Part shown: positions 52,423-63,997 of the stretch, one piece after another | Position numbering within the stretch: the stretch's first letter is position 1 | How the letters are laid out: each line of letters starts with the position of its first letter | Source: Macrocystis pyrifera | Taxonomy: Eukaryota; Sar; Phaeophyceae; Laminariales; Laminariaceae | DNA length: 64,000 nt | Assembly: GCA_031763025.1 (NCBI GenBank) | Contig: JASSKH010000006.1 | Coordinates: forward strand, 9,917,691-9,981,690 | Direction: 5' to 3' | Position numbers and translations under genes: made by a program | Notes under the pieces: model-generated | What the model saw: only the letters and a program-made list of their open reading frames with translations | The model's database searches: none | What the model was told of the DNA's origin: nothing

Positions 52423-52790
52423 CTAGATGCGGTCGCAGTTCATCACGCAGAGAAGGCGGCGATGAAAGTCCTGCCTGGGGGCAGCGGTTCCGGAAAGCTT
52501 AGACTCCGAAGCCTTTTGCTTCTTCACCGCTTTCGATGCCGATTCCTTCTTCATCGGTATGATTCCGATGGGGGTACTCTTCCACTCGCTTGGTTGATGA
52601 TTCGCGTGACGCCAGGCCGAGCGAGGCACCAGGGCGCCGACCAGCTGTTGTTTCGGGAGCCGACGATGTTGATTTCGGCGTGTCGAGGGCGTTGAGGCGT
52701 AGGCCACTCCTTCCTCCAAGCCTACTGGCTTCCTTCCTAGGGTCAACGTGTTTACAGTTACCATAGTTCGGTATACGAAGTTCGGCATGA
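52423..52790 (-). pseudogene. possible upstream exon(s), frameshifted
   Basis: Two overlapping minus frames share protein-like sequence: 53044-52499 contains LNALDTPKSTSSAPETTAGR and ASRESSTKRVEE, and 52788-52423 contains STPIGIIPMKKESASKAVKK. A shift near 52570 would join them. CCTGTAAGTC at about 52410-52420 on this strand resembles a splice donor, after an in-frame stop. Tentative. Confidence 0.3.
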
Positions 52791-53863
52791 TCCCCCGGCT
52801 CGTGGAGGACTAGAGGGTGTATCCGATGACGGTCGTGGAGGAGTAGAGGGTGCAACCGACGGTGAAACCCGGCCAAATGCCCTGGGGGTGCACTATGCAT
52901 GCTGCCGTGGATTTGGAGTCGAGGCGTGCGAGTTGGCGGCGAGTGGTGTTCGTGAGGGCTCACGCCATAAGGTCGCAAACATGTTGTGTTTGTACTTGAC
53001 TCTCCGTACAGCACAGACATACGAATGCGTACTGCGATGTTCACGTTGTCTAAAAGCCCTGTCGTGGCACATGCCCCTGTGAATCGCGGATATACACAAA
53101 AAATGTAACCTGGGGCGGAGTGAGCCTAGGGTAGGCTTTAACGGCGCAATGTTGGGCACCCCACGCGAGAATTTTTAACAAGAAGATATCGCGCTGGACC
53201 GCACCGCACTGCCACCGCAGCTACCGCTTTCTCGTGCGAGATGAATTTTTTGTTTTGCCAGATTGAAAGGTCGCTGTACACGTTGCTTCGGCTTCGTTCG
53301 GAAGCTATAACTTTCTTCACAAAACACTGCTAATGCTGTGGCGATCGACCTGATCACACTGCATTCGTTCATGTGGCCAGAATCCTGGGTAATATTCTAC
53401 TTGCACTCACTTCGGGAAGATGTTTGGGTTCCACCTACTCATAAAAGGCACGGTACCTCTCGCAGTGAACTCGCGCTTCAAGGAGCCGCGCCGGGCATTT
53501 TATTTTCTCGTGTTTTTGTATAGCCGGCGCGGAAAACACATTTTTTTTCAAAACAATGTGATAAACAAAACACTTGGGAGTGCAAGGTTGGTGGCGCGGC
53601 CCCTTAATACTGGATATTTGTAACCGTCTTCAACTGTGTGCGTTCGTGGGCAGGCAAAGGAACGCGGACGGGACAGTTCCCAACAATCCTCCCCCTGCTA
53701 CGCCTGCTGCTGCTAATAAACTGCTGGTTTTGGCTGTTGTCGATGACTGTGACGATGTTGGGAAGACGAAACCGTTCCTCGGCTAGATATTTGGGGATGT
53801 TGTTGGACTAGACGGGACACGGGGATTCGGGCACGCGAGGCTAGAAAAAGATGCCTATAATAT
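52791..53863. other. no recognised gene
   Basis: Short frames. A 70-codon plus frame (53574-53786) with NNPPPATPAAANKLLVLAVV has protein-like stretches but no family. Confidence 0.3.
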
Positions 53864-54190
53864 TTGAGGGCTGCCATGAATTTACAAACCCGCTTCGCTC
53901 GTAGCAAATTCACCTCCGACCGTATGGATATGAATGAGAACTCATCATCCTCCTCGTCGTTGGAGTGTGATCCGACTGGGTGTAAGTCTCTCCGATTTCG
54001 ACATCCTGCGCCGGGTGGAGTAATTGAACGGCGTAAATACTGTACGTCAGGTTATGACCGGCATGCTCGAGTGAGGTTGCTGCGGCGAGGAATGTCGACG
54101 GCAGTACACTGCGTGGTCGGCAATCGTGAGGCAAAGGATTCGAGGAACGTATCGAAACAACTGCCTCATCCATCATTTTCTTTTTGTTAG
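53864..54190 (+). CDS. hypothetical ORF, 108 codons
   Basis: Starts MRAAMNLQTRFARSKFTSDR, followed by a serine-rich stretch and basic residues. Not recognised; the opposite strand has an 88-codon frame. Chance cannot be excluded. Confidence 0.2.
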   Translation: MRAAMNLQTRFARSKFTSDRMDMNENSSSSSSLECDPTGCKSLRFRHPAPGGVIERRKYCTSGYDRHARVRLLRRGMSTAVHCVVGNREAKDSRNVSKQLPHPSFSFC

Positions 54191-54228
54191 ACCACTTACA
54201 CTCGTAACGGTTCGGCTATACCGTAAGA

Positions 54229-54735
54229 GTGAAACCCGACCTGTTATTGGAGGTGTCCTCGTCGTTTACTTGCAGCGTGGCAAAATCAACTGCTGTTGCT
54301 GGGAACTCCCTCTACCGCGCTGTGCGTTTTGCTATGACAAAGCACATCGAATCCTTGCAAAGCACCGGGTCTTTCATCACTTACGGGCTCTCATGGCAGA
54401 TATCGACAGCAATGGCGACGCAGCACACCGTGTCTGATTGGCAAATACGTCTGTACTTGAAATGTTTAGCGCAGCACCGCCGTTCTTGTTACACCGCGCC
54501 TAGCCACCGCGGCGACTCTACATATAATGTGTACTGCAATAACGGCCCGACGTCCCGGGTCGTCGTCGACGTCGATGGGCAATTCCGTTGTGAGGGCGTC
54601 CTGCTCGCTCCTAGATACTTGAAGGCCGCTTTTGTAAGACTGCGCGGCCGCTGCCTGCGAAGTGGTTCTGGTCATGCAAGGGGTAAAAAACTCAGCAAGA
54701 AGTACGCAACAACGATGCCCGACACGTTCGAGTAG
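54229..54735 (+). CDS. hypothetical ORF, 168 codons
   Basis: One of the longer frames outside known repeats. Contains AVRFAMTKHIESLQSTGSF and RGDSTYNVYCNNG, then VVVDVDGQFRCEGV, and ends with a lysine-rich tail. Balanced composition; no recognised domain. It could follow 53864-54190 after an intron. Confidence 0.3.
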   Translation: MKPDLLLEVSSSFTCSVAKSTAVAGNSLYRAVRFAMTKHIESLQSTGSFITYGLSWQISTAMATQHTVSDWQIRLYLKCLAQHRRSCYTAPSHRGDSTYNVYCNNGPTSRVVVDVDGQFRCEGVLLAPRYLKAAFVRLRGRCLRSGSGHARGKKLSKKYATTMPDTFE

Positions 54736-55579
54736 TTCTTCATGGGAGGCCTTTCGAACTGCAAACACATTTCGGGGACAATCTACTTTGGATTAGAGTG
54801 GGATACATTTTGCCGTGGTGAAAGGTCAGGGCAGCCACGTCACGCGTCGGGCAGACCGCCATCTAACTAATCTAGAACCCAACCGCCGTTATTGACTTGC
54901 CAGATGCTCGGCAGGATATCTGTAGTACAGATTCAATTCAGGAAAGTTGTGCTATTAATAGATGGTGCATATTGTACGTATCCGATCCTGAAACATGAGC
55001 TAGATCACGGATCCGATCCTGAAACATAAATTAATTTATACCAGTACGTACAAGGTAATTGTAATGTATCTGGCAGAGGGCTTGCCTTTCCAACTTAACC
55101 CACGATTCGGGGACGTACGACTTGATATTTTGAGTATGCCGCCGAGGTTACGATATAACCGTGCCTTTCGAACTGCACCGGCGTTTCGGGGAGAAAGGCG
55201 GACTTGAGCTCAGGGCTAGGCGTTAGAGTAGGACACAGTTTGCAGCGGAATATATACACAGACTAAACACGGCGCCACTCATGACGTACCAGTTTCGAGC
55301 TGTTTTCGCGGTAGGAGTTGTAGGTGCAAAAGAGTCTGTAGAGACAAGCTCTCTACAGACCCTACGTCTCATACAGACACCATAGAAATGCTCTTGGGGA
55401 CGATATACACAGGTGCAGCACTCCGACCATATACGGCAGTAGCACCGGACATATGGACTACTGCTGCCGTGGCTGGAGACACAAGGCAGCGACAAGCGAC
55501 GAGCGACAAGAGAGATGAACCGAACAACCATACCATTCATTAATCAGAATTCTTACCACTCAATCGGCCGTACTCACAG
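54736..55579. other. no recognised gene
   Basis: Contains a small direct repeat, ATCCGATCCTGAAACAT, at about 54981 and 55012. A 105-codon minus frame (55223-55540) has no motif. Confidence 0.3.
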
Positions 55580-56077
55580 GTGACGTTTTTCAATTAAAAA
55601 AATAACAATCCGTGAGTACTTGGCATCTAAAACAACCCACCATGTAGTGGGGATATCCAAAAGGCCGGTCGGGCGCGCGCCCCGACCCCCGACGCGGGCG
55701 TCACCCGCTACAGACGGTAGCGGGTGGGGAGGGAGATTGTCGGTTGCTACGAGTCGTGGCTGCTGCTGTTGCTGCAGCTGCTGCTGCCGATGCACGTGCT
55801 GGTGCAAACACTGCTGCTGCATGTACTGCTGCACGTACTGCTGTACTGCTGCTGCTGCTGCTGCTGCTGCCCACGCTGCTGCATTTGCTGTTGCTGGTGG
55901 TGGTGGTGCAAGTGAGGGATGTCCGATATGCCGACCTCGCGCGCGCCCCGACCCCCCGCCCTGGCGTCACCAGCTATACACAGTCGCGGGTGGGGAGGGA
56001 GACTATCGGTGGCTGCGAGTCGCGGCGGTGGCGGCTGCTGATGCTGATGCCGATTATGCTGATGCACACCCTGCTGC

Positions 56078-56129
<52 letters not shown>

Positions 56130-56260
56130 AGAGATGTCCGTCATGCCGATCAGGCGCTTGCCCCAAACCCGGACCCTGGCGTCACCAGTTTCAGCTTGTT
56201 GCAGGTGGAAGGGAAGAGTGTCGGTGGCTGCGAGTAGTGGCCTTGTGCCAGTGTCACCTG
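55580..56260 (-). repeat. imperfect tandem repeat with CTG tracts; polyglutamine-type frame on minus strand
   Basis: Three units of roughly 230 bp. On the minus strand each reads L(A/V)ATD(T/S/N)LP-x-H ... GDARxxGRGAR (third: RVWGKR) ... DI followed by glutamine or histidine runs, in frames broken between units. The largest tract is (CTG)17 at 56079-56129, with others around 55846-55870 and 55905-55910. The plus strand alternatively reads Leu/Ala/Cys runs. Repeated non-glutamine blocks make the minus reading the likelier protein. Whether it is part of a functional gene is unknown. Confidence 0.5.
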
Positions 56261-56429
56261 CGGGTGATATTGAAGTAGTTGTTGCTGTTTCCCTTTGTTC
56301 GCATCCATCGGTTCCATGCCTGTGCTCTCCGCGAAGGTTGGTGGTGGCTGTGTGATTGACTGCTCTCTCATCACACGGCATCGTTTCATTCAAAGTATAC
56401 GTGCATGCAGGCGTTGTCGCTATGAACTC

Positions 56430-56610
56430 CCAAATTGAAATTGAAAAAATCACACGAAAAAAATCCCAAAATACTTTTCACTGAAAATGTTTTCCTTGCT
56501 TTAATTTACCATGAGATAGCCTGCTTGGTGATTCACTCTTCGGCCAATCAGATGCAAATTAAATTCGAAAAAATAAATCGCGATAAAATGAAGAAAAGCG
56601 CCCTCGATAA
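56430..56610 (+). repeat. dispersed AT-rich repeat
   Basis: Matches parts of 3426-3700: GAAAAAATCACACG, GGTGATTCACTCTT(C/G)GGCCAATC and AGATGCAAATTAAATT. Confidence 0.55.
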
Positions 56611-58041
56611 CGTTTTCTGATCGGATTCGTTTTGCCCTATCTGCCTCTCTGCATCGGCATCGGGGTTGCTGTAGCAAACGCGCCAAAGCATCTTTGGCTA
56701 GGTTGAGTTGGGCTGCGTTGTGTTGCGTCAAGGGCCCTGGCGTCCGGGGGGGTAAGAGTAAGCAGCACCGTGTAGATTAGATGCAGCGCTTTTCTACGCT
56801 TGTAACGGTGGCCACATGTGCTTTGACTCTTCCTATACCGTGCCACCGCATCTTTCGATGGGATCGTGATGTTTCTTTCCCTGTGTTAAGGCTGCTTTAT
56901 GTTATACATTTCGAGTATTGATACAGAAGTAGTGGCGACCGTCGATCTTTCGCTCGCGACCGTCTTGTCCTTGTTCGACGAGTCTACTCTCCGCGCTGCT
57001 GTATCATATTTAGTCAATACAACAACACAAAACTACACAAAACTACGAAAATACTAAATGGTAACACCTAGGGAACAGCATGGCAACGATTGCCCTGCTC
57101 TACAGTAGTGATACCTTGTCGAAAAAAAATTTAAGCATATTTGTATTGGCGAAAATGGCAGACTCGTTTCGTTTTTGAGATTTTTCGTTTTACTTGGTTT
57201 AATAATACCCCCTCCCCTGCGTGGGGCTACGAAAGCCCACGTACTTCTGTAGTGAGATGTCGTTTTTTTCTGTTTCCGTGTACCCATGCTGAACCTATGA
57301 TACACTTGCTGTGACTCAATCGTATTATATGAATACCATCATACCTGTAGTACCGCTTCTGGACGCAAGTACGGCACGCCTCCCCGCTACGGTACGTACA
57401 ATATACCTGGTACTTACACAGCTGGGACTTCGTAGTAACATACCTGGTAGTACGGGCCGTTTTTAACGAACCGAAAAATATCACGATTCGTGACTTTTGG
57501 CATGACCGAAAATCACGATCCGTGACATTTCAGTTCTAACGAAAAAAACCGAAGAACGTCATGTTTCGTGATTTTTTCAAATGGTAAAAATTGCGATGTT
57601 TCAAACCCAACGATTTTCGCGGGTGCAGCCACTCGAGTGGGGCACGGCCAGGCCGGGCCAGGCCGACGGCGCCTGGCTCGGCCCGTGATACATTAGAATC
57701 ACGGGCCGAAGCCTGACCCAGCCTGCGAGATTCCAATCTCACCGACCGTCGGCTAAGCCCGGTCCGCGAGACTCCTTGTCGCAGGTCGTCTTCCCAGCCT
57801 GGCCTGTGACCTTCTCAGATCATTTTCGCTTTTGGTTTCGAGCTGTGACTCCTCTTCCTCGAAATTTCGAGGCCATAACGTGCTCGTTAGAACGCGTCCA
57901 GCGGTGTCTTTCGGTAGCCGCCCGTTGTCCACAAGCGGCGTACGAAGCAGACTCTGCCGTGCCCCTATAACGGCCGTCCGATACTGTTGGTGCGTGTGGG
58001 TTGCGTAGTGCCGTCATCAGGTGTAATTTGAGACGCAAGAA
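56611..58041. other. no recognised gene
   Basis: Short frames. Bases 57480-57780 carry CACGA(T/A)(T/C)CGTGA motifs and a GGCCCGTGAT...ATCACGGGCC hairpin (57679-57706), probably a small foldback element. Confidence 0.35.
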
Positions 58042-58243
58042 ATGTAACTTCCCGTGGGGAGGTGGAGTTAGTGGAGGCGTTTTGGAATTCGAAGAAGTTG
58101 GGCAGAATCGTGAGATGAGGCGAGATCAGACGTCAGTCGAAAGCGTCTAGCCACCAGAGCTGCTTGGTCTTAGACGGCCGCTCCGGCAACAACGAGAGCT
58201 CGTAGCAGTAGTGGGCCTAGACAATTGATCGACTTTCTTTTTG

Positions 58244-59827
58244 TCATGGTCGACCAGCCCTCCCTCCCAGCCGGAGGCGAGGACCCTCCGCTAGATGTGG
58301 TGGGAGGCGCGGACACCCCGCTCCACGTGGGGGGTGAGCAAGGGGAAGGAGCATGCCTGCCTGCCCCCGGAGCACCCGCTGGAGGCATCGCCAAGGCGGA
58401 GCCGCGGGCATCGACCCGGGCCTTCCTGAAGCAGCAGCCGATCCTGTCACGATGGCGGTATTGCAACAGTTGTTGGCTATCAACCACGCGATCGCGGCTC
58501 GGTTGATATGTCTAGAAAACATCCAGGCTCATCCGCAGCAGCAGGAGCAACAGCAGCAGCAGCCACAGGAAATCCAGACACCTCAGCAGGTTACCGAACC
58601 CCCGGGGGCGCTATCGCTGGCGGCTGTTGGCCCCGTTGGCCGGCGGGGCCATGGGAGGTCAGCCACTGCCAGCTCCGCAAGACGCGAACCAGTAGGCTGC
58701 AATCTCCGCGGGCGTCAATGCTACCGCAAAGAAGGCGGCCGACCTATGGCACGCACTGGAAGGTCCTACGTTTTTCATCTCCGGCGGGGGTTTCAACATG
58801 CAAGAGGTGGTACTCCTTTTTCTGGCGCTCAACGAGGTAGCCTAAGTCTCCGAAGTTGTCACAAAGCAGCTTCGATCCCTGTCGGAATTTGCGGTTGAGG
58901 AGTTTACCTTCCTCTGCCAGCCGGAAAGCCAGCCGGGCAGGAGCCGGTGGACATGCCTGCGGAAGTGCACTTCGCCACGTTCGTTGCGGCGTTCATGGCG
59001 AACTCCGAGTACGGCATGGAGGGAGCGCAGGCGGTATGCAGAACAGGGTTCGCACCGTACGGGAGGAGCGCGAACAGCTACAAAAAACAGTGGAGGTTTA
59101 CCTGCATCGACACTACAGAACACTGCTGGACCACAAGGACAAGGTCCGCAAGGTGCTTATCACATCCATGAACGTCGGTCTGCAGGTGGGGATGATCGAC
59201 CTCGTGAAGCAGGGGGGCGTCCTGCACCGGAAGCACCAATACGCAGCTCCCCCGGCCGGCCCAGGCGTCCCCATGGCCACTCTAACTTTCATGCGGCTGA
59301 GAGAGCTGGTAGAGGAAGGCGCTGGATTCAGTTTCGCGGAGCGTCAGAGTTTCTGGAAGCAGGCGCCCGAAAAATCAGGCTCTAAGAGTAAGGGAGATCC
59401 CAACGCGGGAGGGCAGCGGAGTGCCCACACGCAAGCCCGGACCGGCGCCGGAGGAGGAGGCGGATCCACGTTCATGGCTCGCATGCAGGAGCGGGGGACT
59501 CCGCCTGGCGTGTGCAATTTTGCATGGCGCGGCAATACGTGCTGGCGGGAAAACTTCACGTTTTCCCACCTCCCACCCGCCGGCAAAGGTCTGTCGGTCG
59601 CCGTGCCGCAACAGCAGCTCCAAGCACTGCCGCCGCCGCCCCCGGCGCTGCTGCACCAACCGTCGCAGTATCAGGCGGCCGCTGCAGCCGGTGGGGAGAC
59701 GGCAGGAGGAGGGGGGGGAGCGTCATGGCAGCCGAGCGTCGCACGTTTTAGCAGAAACTACGTGGTAAGCGGCCGGGGCGGTGCGTCCGCCGGGGGTGGA
59801 GCGGGCCGGTGGAACGGCAGCAATTGA
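58244..59827 (+). pseudogene. gag-like protein of YR element 2
   Basis: Begins near ATG 58244 (MVDQPSLPAGGEDPPLDVVG). A glutamine-rich stretch and the conserved core ((K)KAADLWHALEG ... DMPAEVHFATFVAAFMAN) follow in shifted frames. The last frame, to TGA 59825-59827, contains VEVYLHRHYRTLLDHKDKVR, LTFMRLRELVEEGAGFS and VCNFAWRGNTCWRENFTFSH. The latter has C-x8-C-x4-F-x3-H spacing: a CCCH-type zinc finger whose third cysteine is Phe (TTC). Several frameshifts between 58600 and 59060. Confidence 0.75.
59513..59572 (+). other. CCCH-like zinc finger in gag
   Basis: C-x8-C-x4-F-x3-H; Phe replaces the third ligand. A single G-to-T change (TGC to TTC) would explain it. Zinc fingers near the gag C-terminus bind RNA in related elements. 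Confidence 0.5.
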
Positions 59828-59998
59828 CAAGACGGGCTCTGCCATCTGGCAGGGCCGACCGAAGGAGGGGCAGGGGTAACCGGAGAATGGACAGTTTTCG
59901 GAGACGCCAGGAGGACCATGGGAATTCTCCATGCATCCACTCCCGGGTCGGTGTCGCCGGCCCTGTTTCACGGTGAGAGTCTGGTACCGAGAAAGTGA
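59828..59998 (+). other. conserved reading frame directly after gag UGA, element 2
   Basis: In frame with the gag stop, 56 codons are open to TGA 59996-59998. They match element 1: QDGLCHLAGPT, FGDARRTMG and PGSVSPALFHGE. The stop context is TGA-CAA in both elements. GGTGAG directly after ...TTTCAC resembles a splice donor (GGTGAGT in element 1). Confidence 0.55.
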
Positions 59999-60304
59999 TT
60001 CAGTGAATCAAGCAGCAGATGGTTTGAGACAACGCCTCGGCAAGAGACCGTACGGCAAGAAGATAAAAAAGATAAATATTCACGCAGGAGCTCAGGGCTG
60101 CAGCAAGCCAGGCCACTCGTCTCATCCACCCTCGCATGACGCACACCTTCCCGTCCCCCGTCGCAATGCACACACACACGGATCCCTATCGCCAGCCGTT
60201 CCACTGAGCTTTGCATAAACCACACGCCCCACCCCCCGAAAAAAAAACAGCGAGACATATCAGACGCGCACGCATCAGTGAACTTGGCAAAAGGGACATT
60301 CAGT

Positions 60305-60560
60305 CTGAAGAGAGGGCCAGATTACCCCACTTCGTTGCGAATCGGGACAGTACCGAGGTTGCCGAAGGTTCAGTACGGCAGAATTGATGTGAGCAGAGGA
60401 CCAGATTACCCCCTTACGACGGAAACCGAAAACAGTATCGGCTACGCAGAAGACTCACACTAAATCACAGAACAGCTTGAGCAGAGGGCGAGAATACCCC
60501 GCTTTCACGCGAATCGATACAGTGTCGATCCCGCAGAAGGCTCACATCAGAAGGGACGTC
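60305..60560 (+). repeat. degenerate repeats between gag and pol, element 2
   Basis: Three units of about 85 bp, each GAGAGGGCCAGATTACCCC or AGAGGACCAGATTACCCCC or AGAGGGCGAGAATACCCCGC, followed by GCGAATCG(G/A)(G/T)ACAGT and GCAGA(A/G)G(G/A)CTCAC. Unrelated in sequence to the element 1 array except for the AGAGGCTCA-like end. Confidence 0.6.
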
Positions 60561-60679
60561 CACCCGTTCAGTACAGGTAAATCCCCACAGCAGCACAGTC
60601 GACGCACATAGCCTGGCAGAGAGAGCAAGGGAAAGCCCGGTCACCCTTGCAGCAGTTAGATGAATCAACGCTCGTTTCG

Positions 60680-62838
60680 GTCGACGCACGGGAGAGTAGC
60701 GGGGTCAGCATGCTCACGGTTTCCTAATGGGGAGTCGCTTAGTCGAAAACGATCAGAATGCATGATACAACAATGACACGCAGAAGAAGAAACACTCGGA
60801 AATGATGATCTTGACGTCGTGGGGGACGTAGCTCGAGCACTACGAGGATCTCTGGTCGCACCACCGATAGACCCCGTGCACATAAAACGATACTTCGGAG
60901 ACCTGAAAGGGTTCGGGGCGATGGACGAGCTCGTCACGACGGTCACGGGGGGGGTACCGGTGAACGCAGCAGCGACGGGTGTAGATCTAGAGCGCGCAAT
61001 ACTGTACGGAAACCACCCCAGTGTCAACGAGCATTTGCCAGCAGTCTGGAAGAAACTTGGCGAATATGTAAGACCTCAAAAATGCTTTGTGATACAAAAA
61101 TCAACGCGCACGAAATCCCTAATCTACTAGTGTCCCCGTTGGCGGCCGTAGTGACACACAATGTTTAGGATCGTAAGTGATTTATCGTTCGATGTACAGA
61201 GTCGAGGGGAGAAAGGTGGACTCAACGGGACAACGACCCTGACACTGTCCCCCAGTGCCTGTGCGCTCACGCGCTGCCCAAGTTCCTGGACGCGTGACAC
61301 TGAGAAAAAAATTCCCAGTAGAGAGTATACTGATGAGTGTGGTCGACGTGTCGGACGCCTTCAGGAACGTGCGGGGAGACCCGGACCAAGCTCACAATTA
61401 TTGCTACACAGTAGGAGATCTCGTTGTGATTGAGTTTCGTTCAACGTTCGGATGGTCGAGATCGCCGGGTTTCTGGGGTGTCATATCGGCCGTGGCCGAA
61501 CACGCGCACTGCAATACCACATCCAAGTCGAGCCAGCTACTAGAAGAAGGAAAAAACATGATGGCCCACGTTAAAGTGGTAGATTGATGGGAAGACGGCA
61601 CACCCACGCCGATTCCCCCAGACGTCAAATTCAGAGCGCGCAGCAGGGGAGAGATCTCTGACCCATTTTTCACAACCGTGTATGTAGACGACTACCTCCT
61701 AATGAGGGTTCAACATTCAGACGACGACAAGTCCGCCCTGATCGCATCAGCCTCTCTTGCCTCGGATCACGTGGATTTATTTGGCCCGGGGGAGGAGGGA
61801 GTAACGCCCATCATAGCCCCGAAAAAGAGTACGGACTGGGACTCCACGATGGATGCGTTAGGCTTCACTATCAACTCGCGTACAATGAGAATCTCACTCC
61901 CGCGCGAAAAAGCCGACGCTATAAAAAGGTCGCTCCTGGAGCAAAGGCCCTTGAGCAGAAAGCAAGCGACCACGAGGGACGTTCTCGGCATGGCCGGGAA
62001 GCTGTGGAACCTCACGTACGTAGTGCGAGCGGGCAGGTATTTCGTATGGAGGCTGTTGCGACTGACCGGATTATACGACTCAAGCGCTAGGAAAAATCTA
62101 AACTGCATTGTAGATCTTGGCAGAGAGCTTCACGCCGACCTCTTGTTTTGGAAGTGGGCGACAGATCACGAACTTTTGCTAGAAGGAGAGACGCTTAGCA
62201 CGCCCTGTTACACGGCGATAAAAACGACCCGCCAAAAGGCACTCTCTGTCTGACGCGAGTTTCGAGGCGGTGGGAGGTTTTTGTGCTGAGAAGAAGTTTT
62301 TTTGGAGACGCGACTTGCCGATAGAGTTGACTGCCGAACTTAAAAGAAAAGCCGGTCTCCAGGAGACCTGTACCATCACTACCAATCTGTTAGAGTTACT
62401 GGGAATGGTTGTGTCTGCGTGGGTCATGCTCGAATTGGTAGGAGACCGGCCGGACGCGGCAGGGGACCCGGTCTTGATGCGAGTGAACAGCATGGCTGCC
62501 GTATCATGGGTGTGCCGAAGCGGTGGGGCGACAGACAAAAGGGCGTGCTTACTGATGAGAATGCTGGGGCGCCTTGAACTCGAGGGAGGTTGGAACCACA
62601 CTGCGAAGTTGTTCCGGGCGTGCGGAACACTTTAGCTGATGGAATTTCACGGTGGCCTAGAAAGAGACTGACAGACAAGGTTAGGGAGCTAACCCACTCC
62701 AGCGAGTGGTACGAACAATCCATTGGTCGGCGGAGTTCGGGGATTTTCGATGTTGTGCTCCAGACAAAGAACATCCTCACCAGACACGACGACATTCTAT
62801 GGAACCTCGTGATGAACGACGAAGACGAACTCGGTTGA
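60680..62838 (+). pseudogene. reverse transcriptase-RNase H of YR element 2
   Basis: Segments: 60819-61130 (DVARALRGSLVAPPIDP), 61255-61587 with motif A region (LMSVVDVSDAFRNV) and motif B (FGWSRSPGFWGV), then an in-frame TGA (61585-61587) where element 1 has CGT (Arg). In the same frame 61678-62253 has YVDDYLL, and KLWNLTYVVRAGRYFVWRL, an uninterrupted version of a region shifted in element 1. RNase H follows in 62270-62635 and 62590-62838 (VPGVRNTLADGISRWP). Lys before DVSDAF is Val here. Confidence 0.85.
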
Positions 62839-62889
62839 CTCGCGCGCTTTTTATATTGCGTGTCTCGCTCAACGCATGGTATGCGTACC

Positions 62890-63997
62890 GCACGCGCACG
62901 CGCCTCACAGGAACAGAGGACAGCAACGGAGGAAAGAAGGAAGAGGTGGCGAGGTTGGTCGAAACGCTCGCGCTTGGTTCAGTTGCGAAGAGTACTCAGA
63001 AAACTACTTGGCGAAGTGGAACACCTGGGTGAAAGAGAGACAAGCAAAGGGTAAAGGGTCGTGGTTGCGTACTATTGATGATCCTAATGCAACGCTGACT
63101 GAACGGCTCGAATTCATGACGTTTCGCTGTTTCGTGTATATTGACCAGCAATCGACCATAAGAGGGTACTTGACGGCCACTAACTCTTTCCACAAGATGT
63201 TCGCAGGCTGGGAGCTACCTTTGTCTCATTGCATGATAGTCGCAGTAGGAAAGGGCACAGACAGGACGCCTGTATGTTTCAAAAGAAAAAGCAAGTTAGA
63301 TTACCCCTGACGTGGGCAATGCTAGCGGAAGGGCGGCAGACAGCCGGGAGCATGGCAGACGGGGGTTACGCGATGTGGTTAGGACTCGCCGTGTCGTATT
63401 GCTTTTTGTGCCGATCGTCAGAGTTTTGGGCGTACGCAAACGAGCAGGTTCATTCCGAGCTGTGTCTAACGCGGAAAAGCATTTGTTGCTTTCACAAGGG
63501 AGTGCAGGTGGCGTTTGAGAACAGAGCGATCGCCACAGCAGTGCAGGTAAAGTTTTCGGCGTCGAAGTGCGACCAAAAAAGGGCAGGGTGCACGATCATG
63601 CCCACACGTCTCGTAAAGGAGAAGATGTCGAGGGGGGCGTCGATGGGGGCGTTCGAAACTCTGCTCGAACTGCTTGACGTATACTCCTTGCTACCAGCGG
63701 CAGCACCTTTGACCGTTGGGAGCACCCCGGTCGAGTGGAAAGTGTTTACTAGGACGGAAGCGGTCGCGGCGCTGAGATTCATGGTAGGTAGCAGCGATAG
63801 AGACCCCATGCAGTTCGCACTGCACTCAGGAAGAATCGGGGGGGGTCACCCAGCTAGCATCCCAAGGGATCTCGGAGTTGCAAATCCAGCGCGCAGGAAG
63901 GTGGAAGTCTCAGGCGTTTATGACGTACGTGAGGGAGGCAGGAGAAGGGGCAAATTCCGGTCCTGTTGCACTCGCTAAAAACGTAGGACAACGGTGA
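62890..63997 (+). pseudogene. tyrosine recombinase of YR element 2
   Basis: KKEEVARLVETLALGSVAKSTQK starts the core-binding region. A one-base loss in an A run near 62998 shifts the frame (NYLAKWNTWVKERQAKGKGS, 62876-63310), and another shift near 63270 leads to the catalytic part 63229-63978 (LPLTWAMLAEGRQ ... FLCRSSEFWAY ... ALHSGRIGG). A last shift near 63845 is needed to reach QRAGRWKSQAFMTYVREAG, where the nucleophilic Tyr is TAC 63926-63928. Stop TGA 63995-63997. The H-x-x-R and Tyr are intact, unlike element 1, but four frames are needed. Confidence 0.85.
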
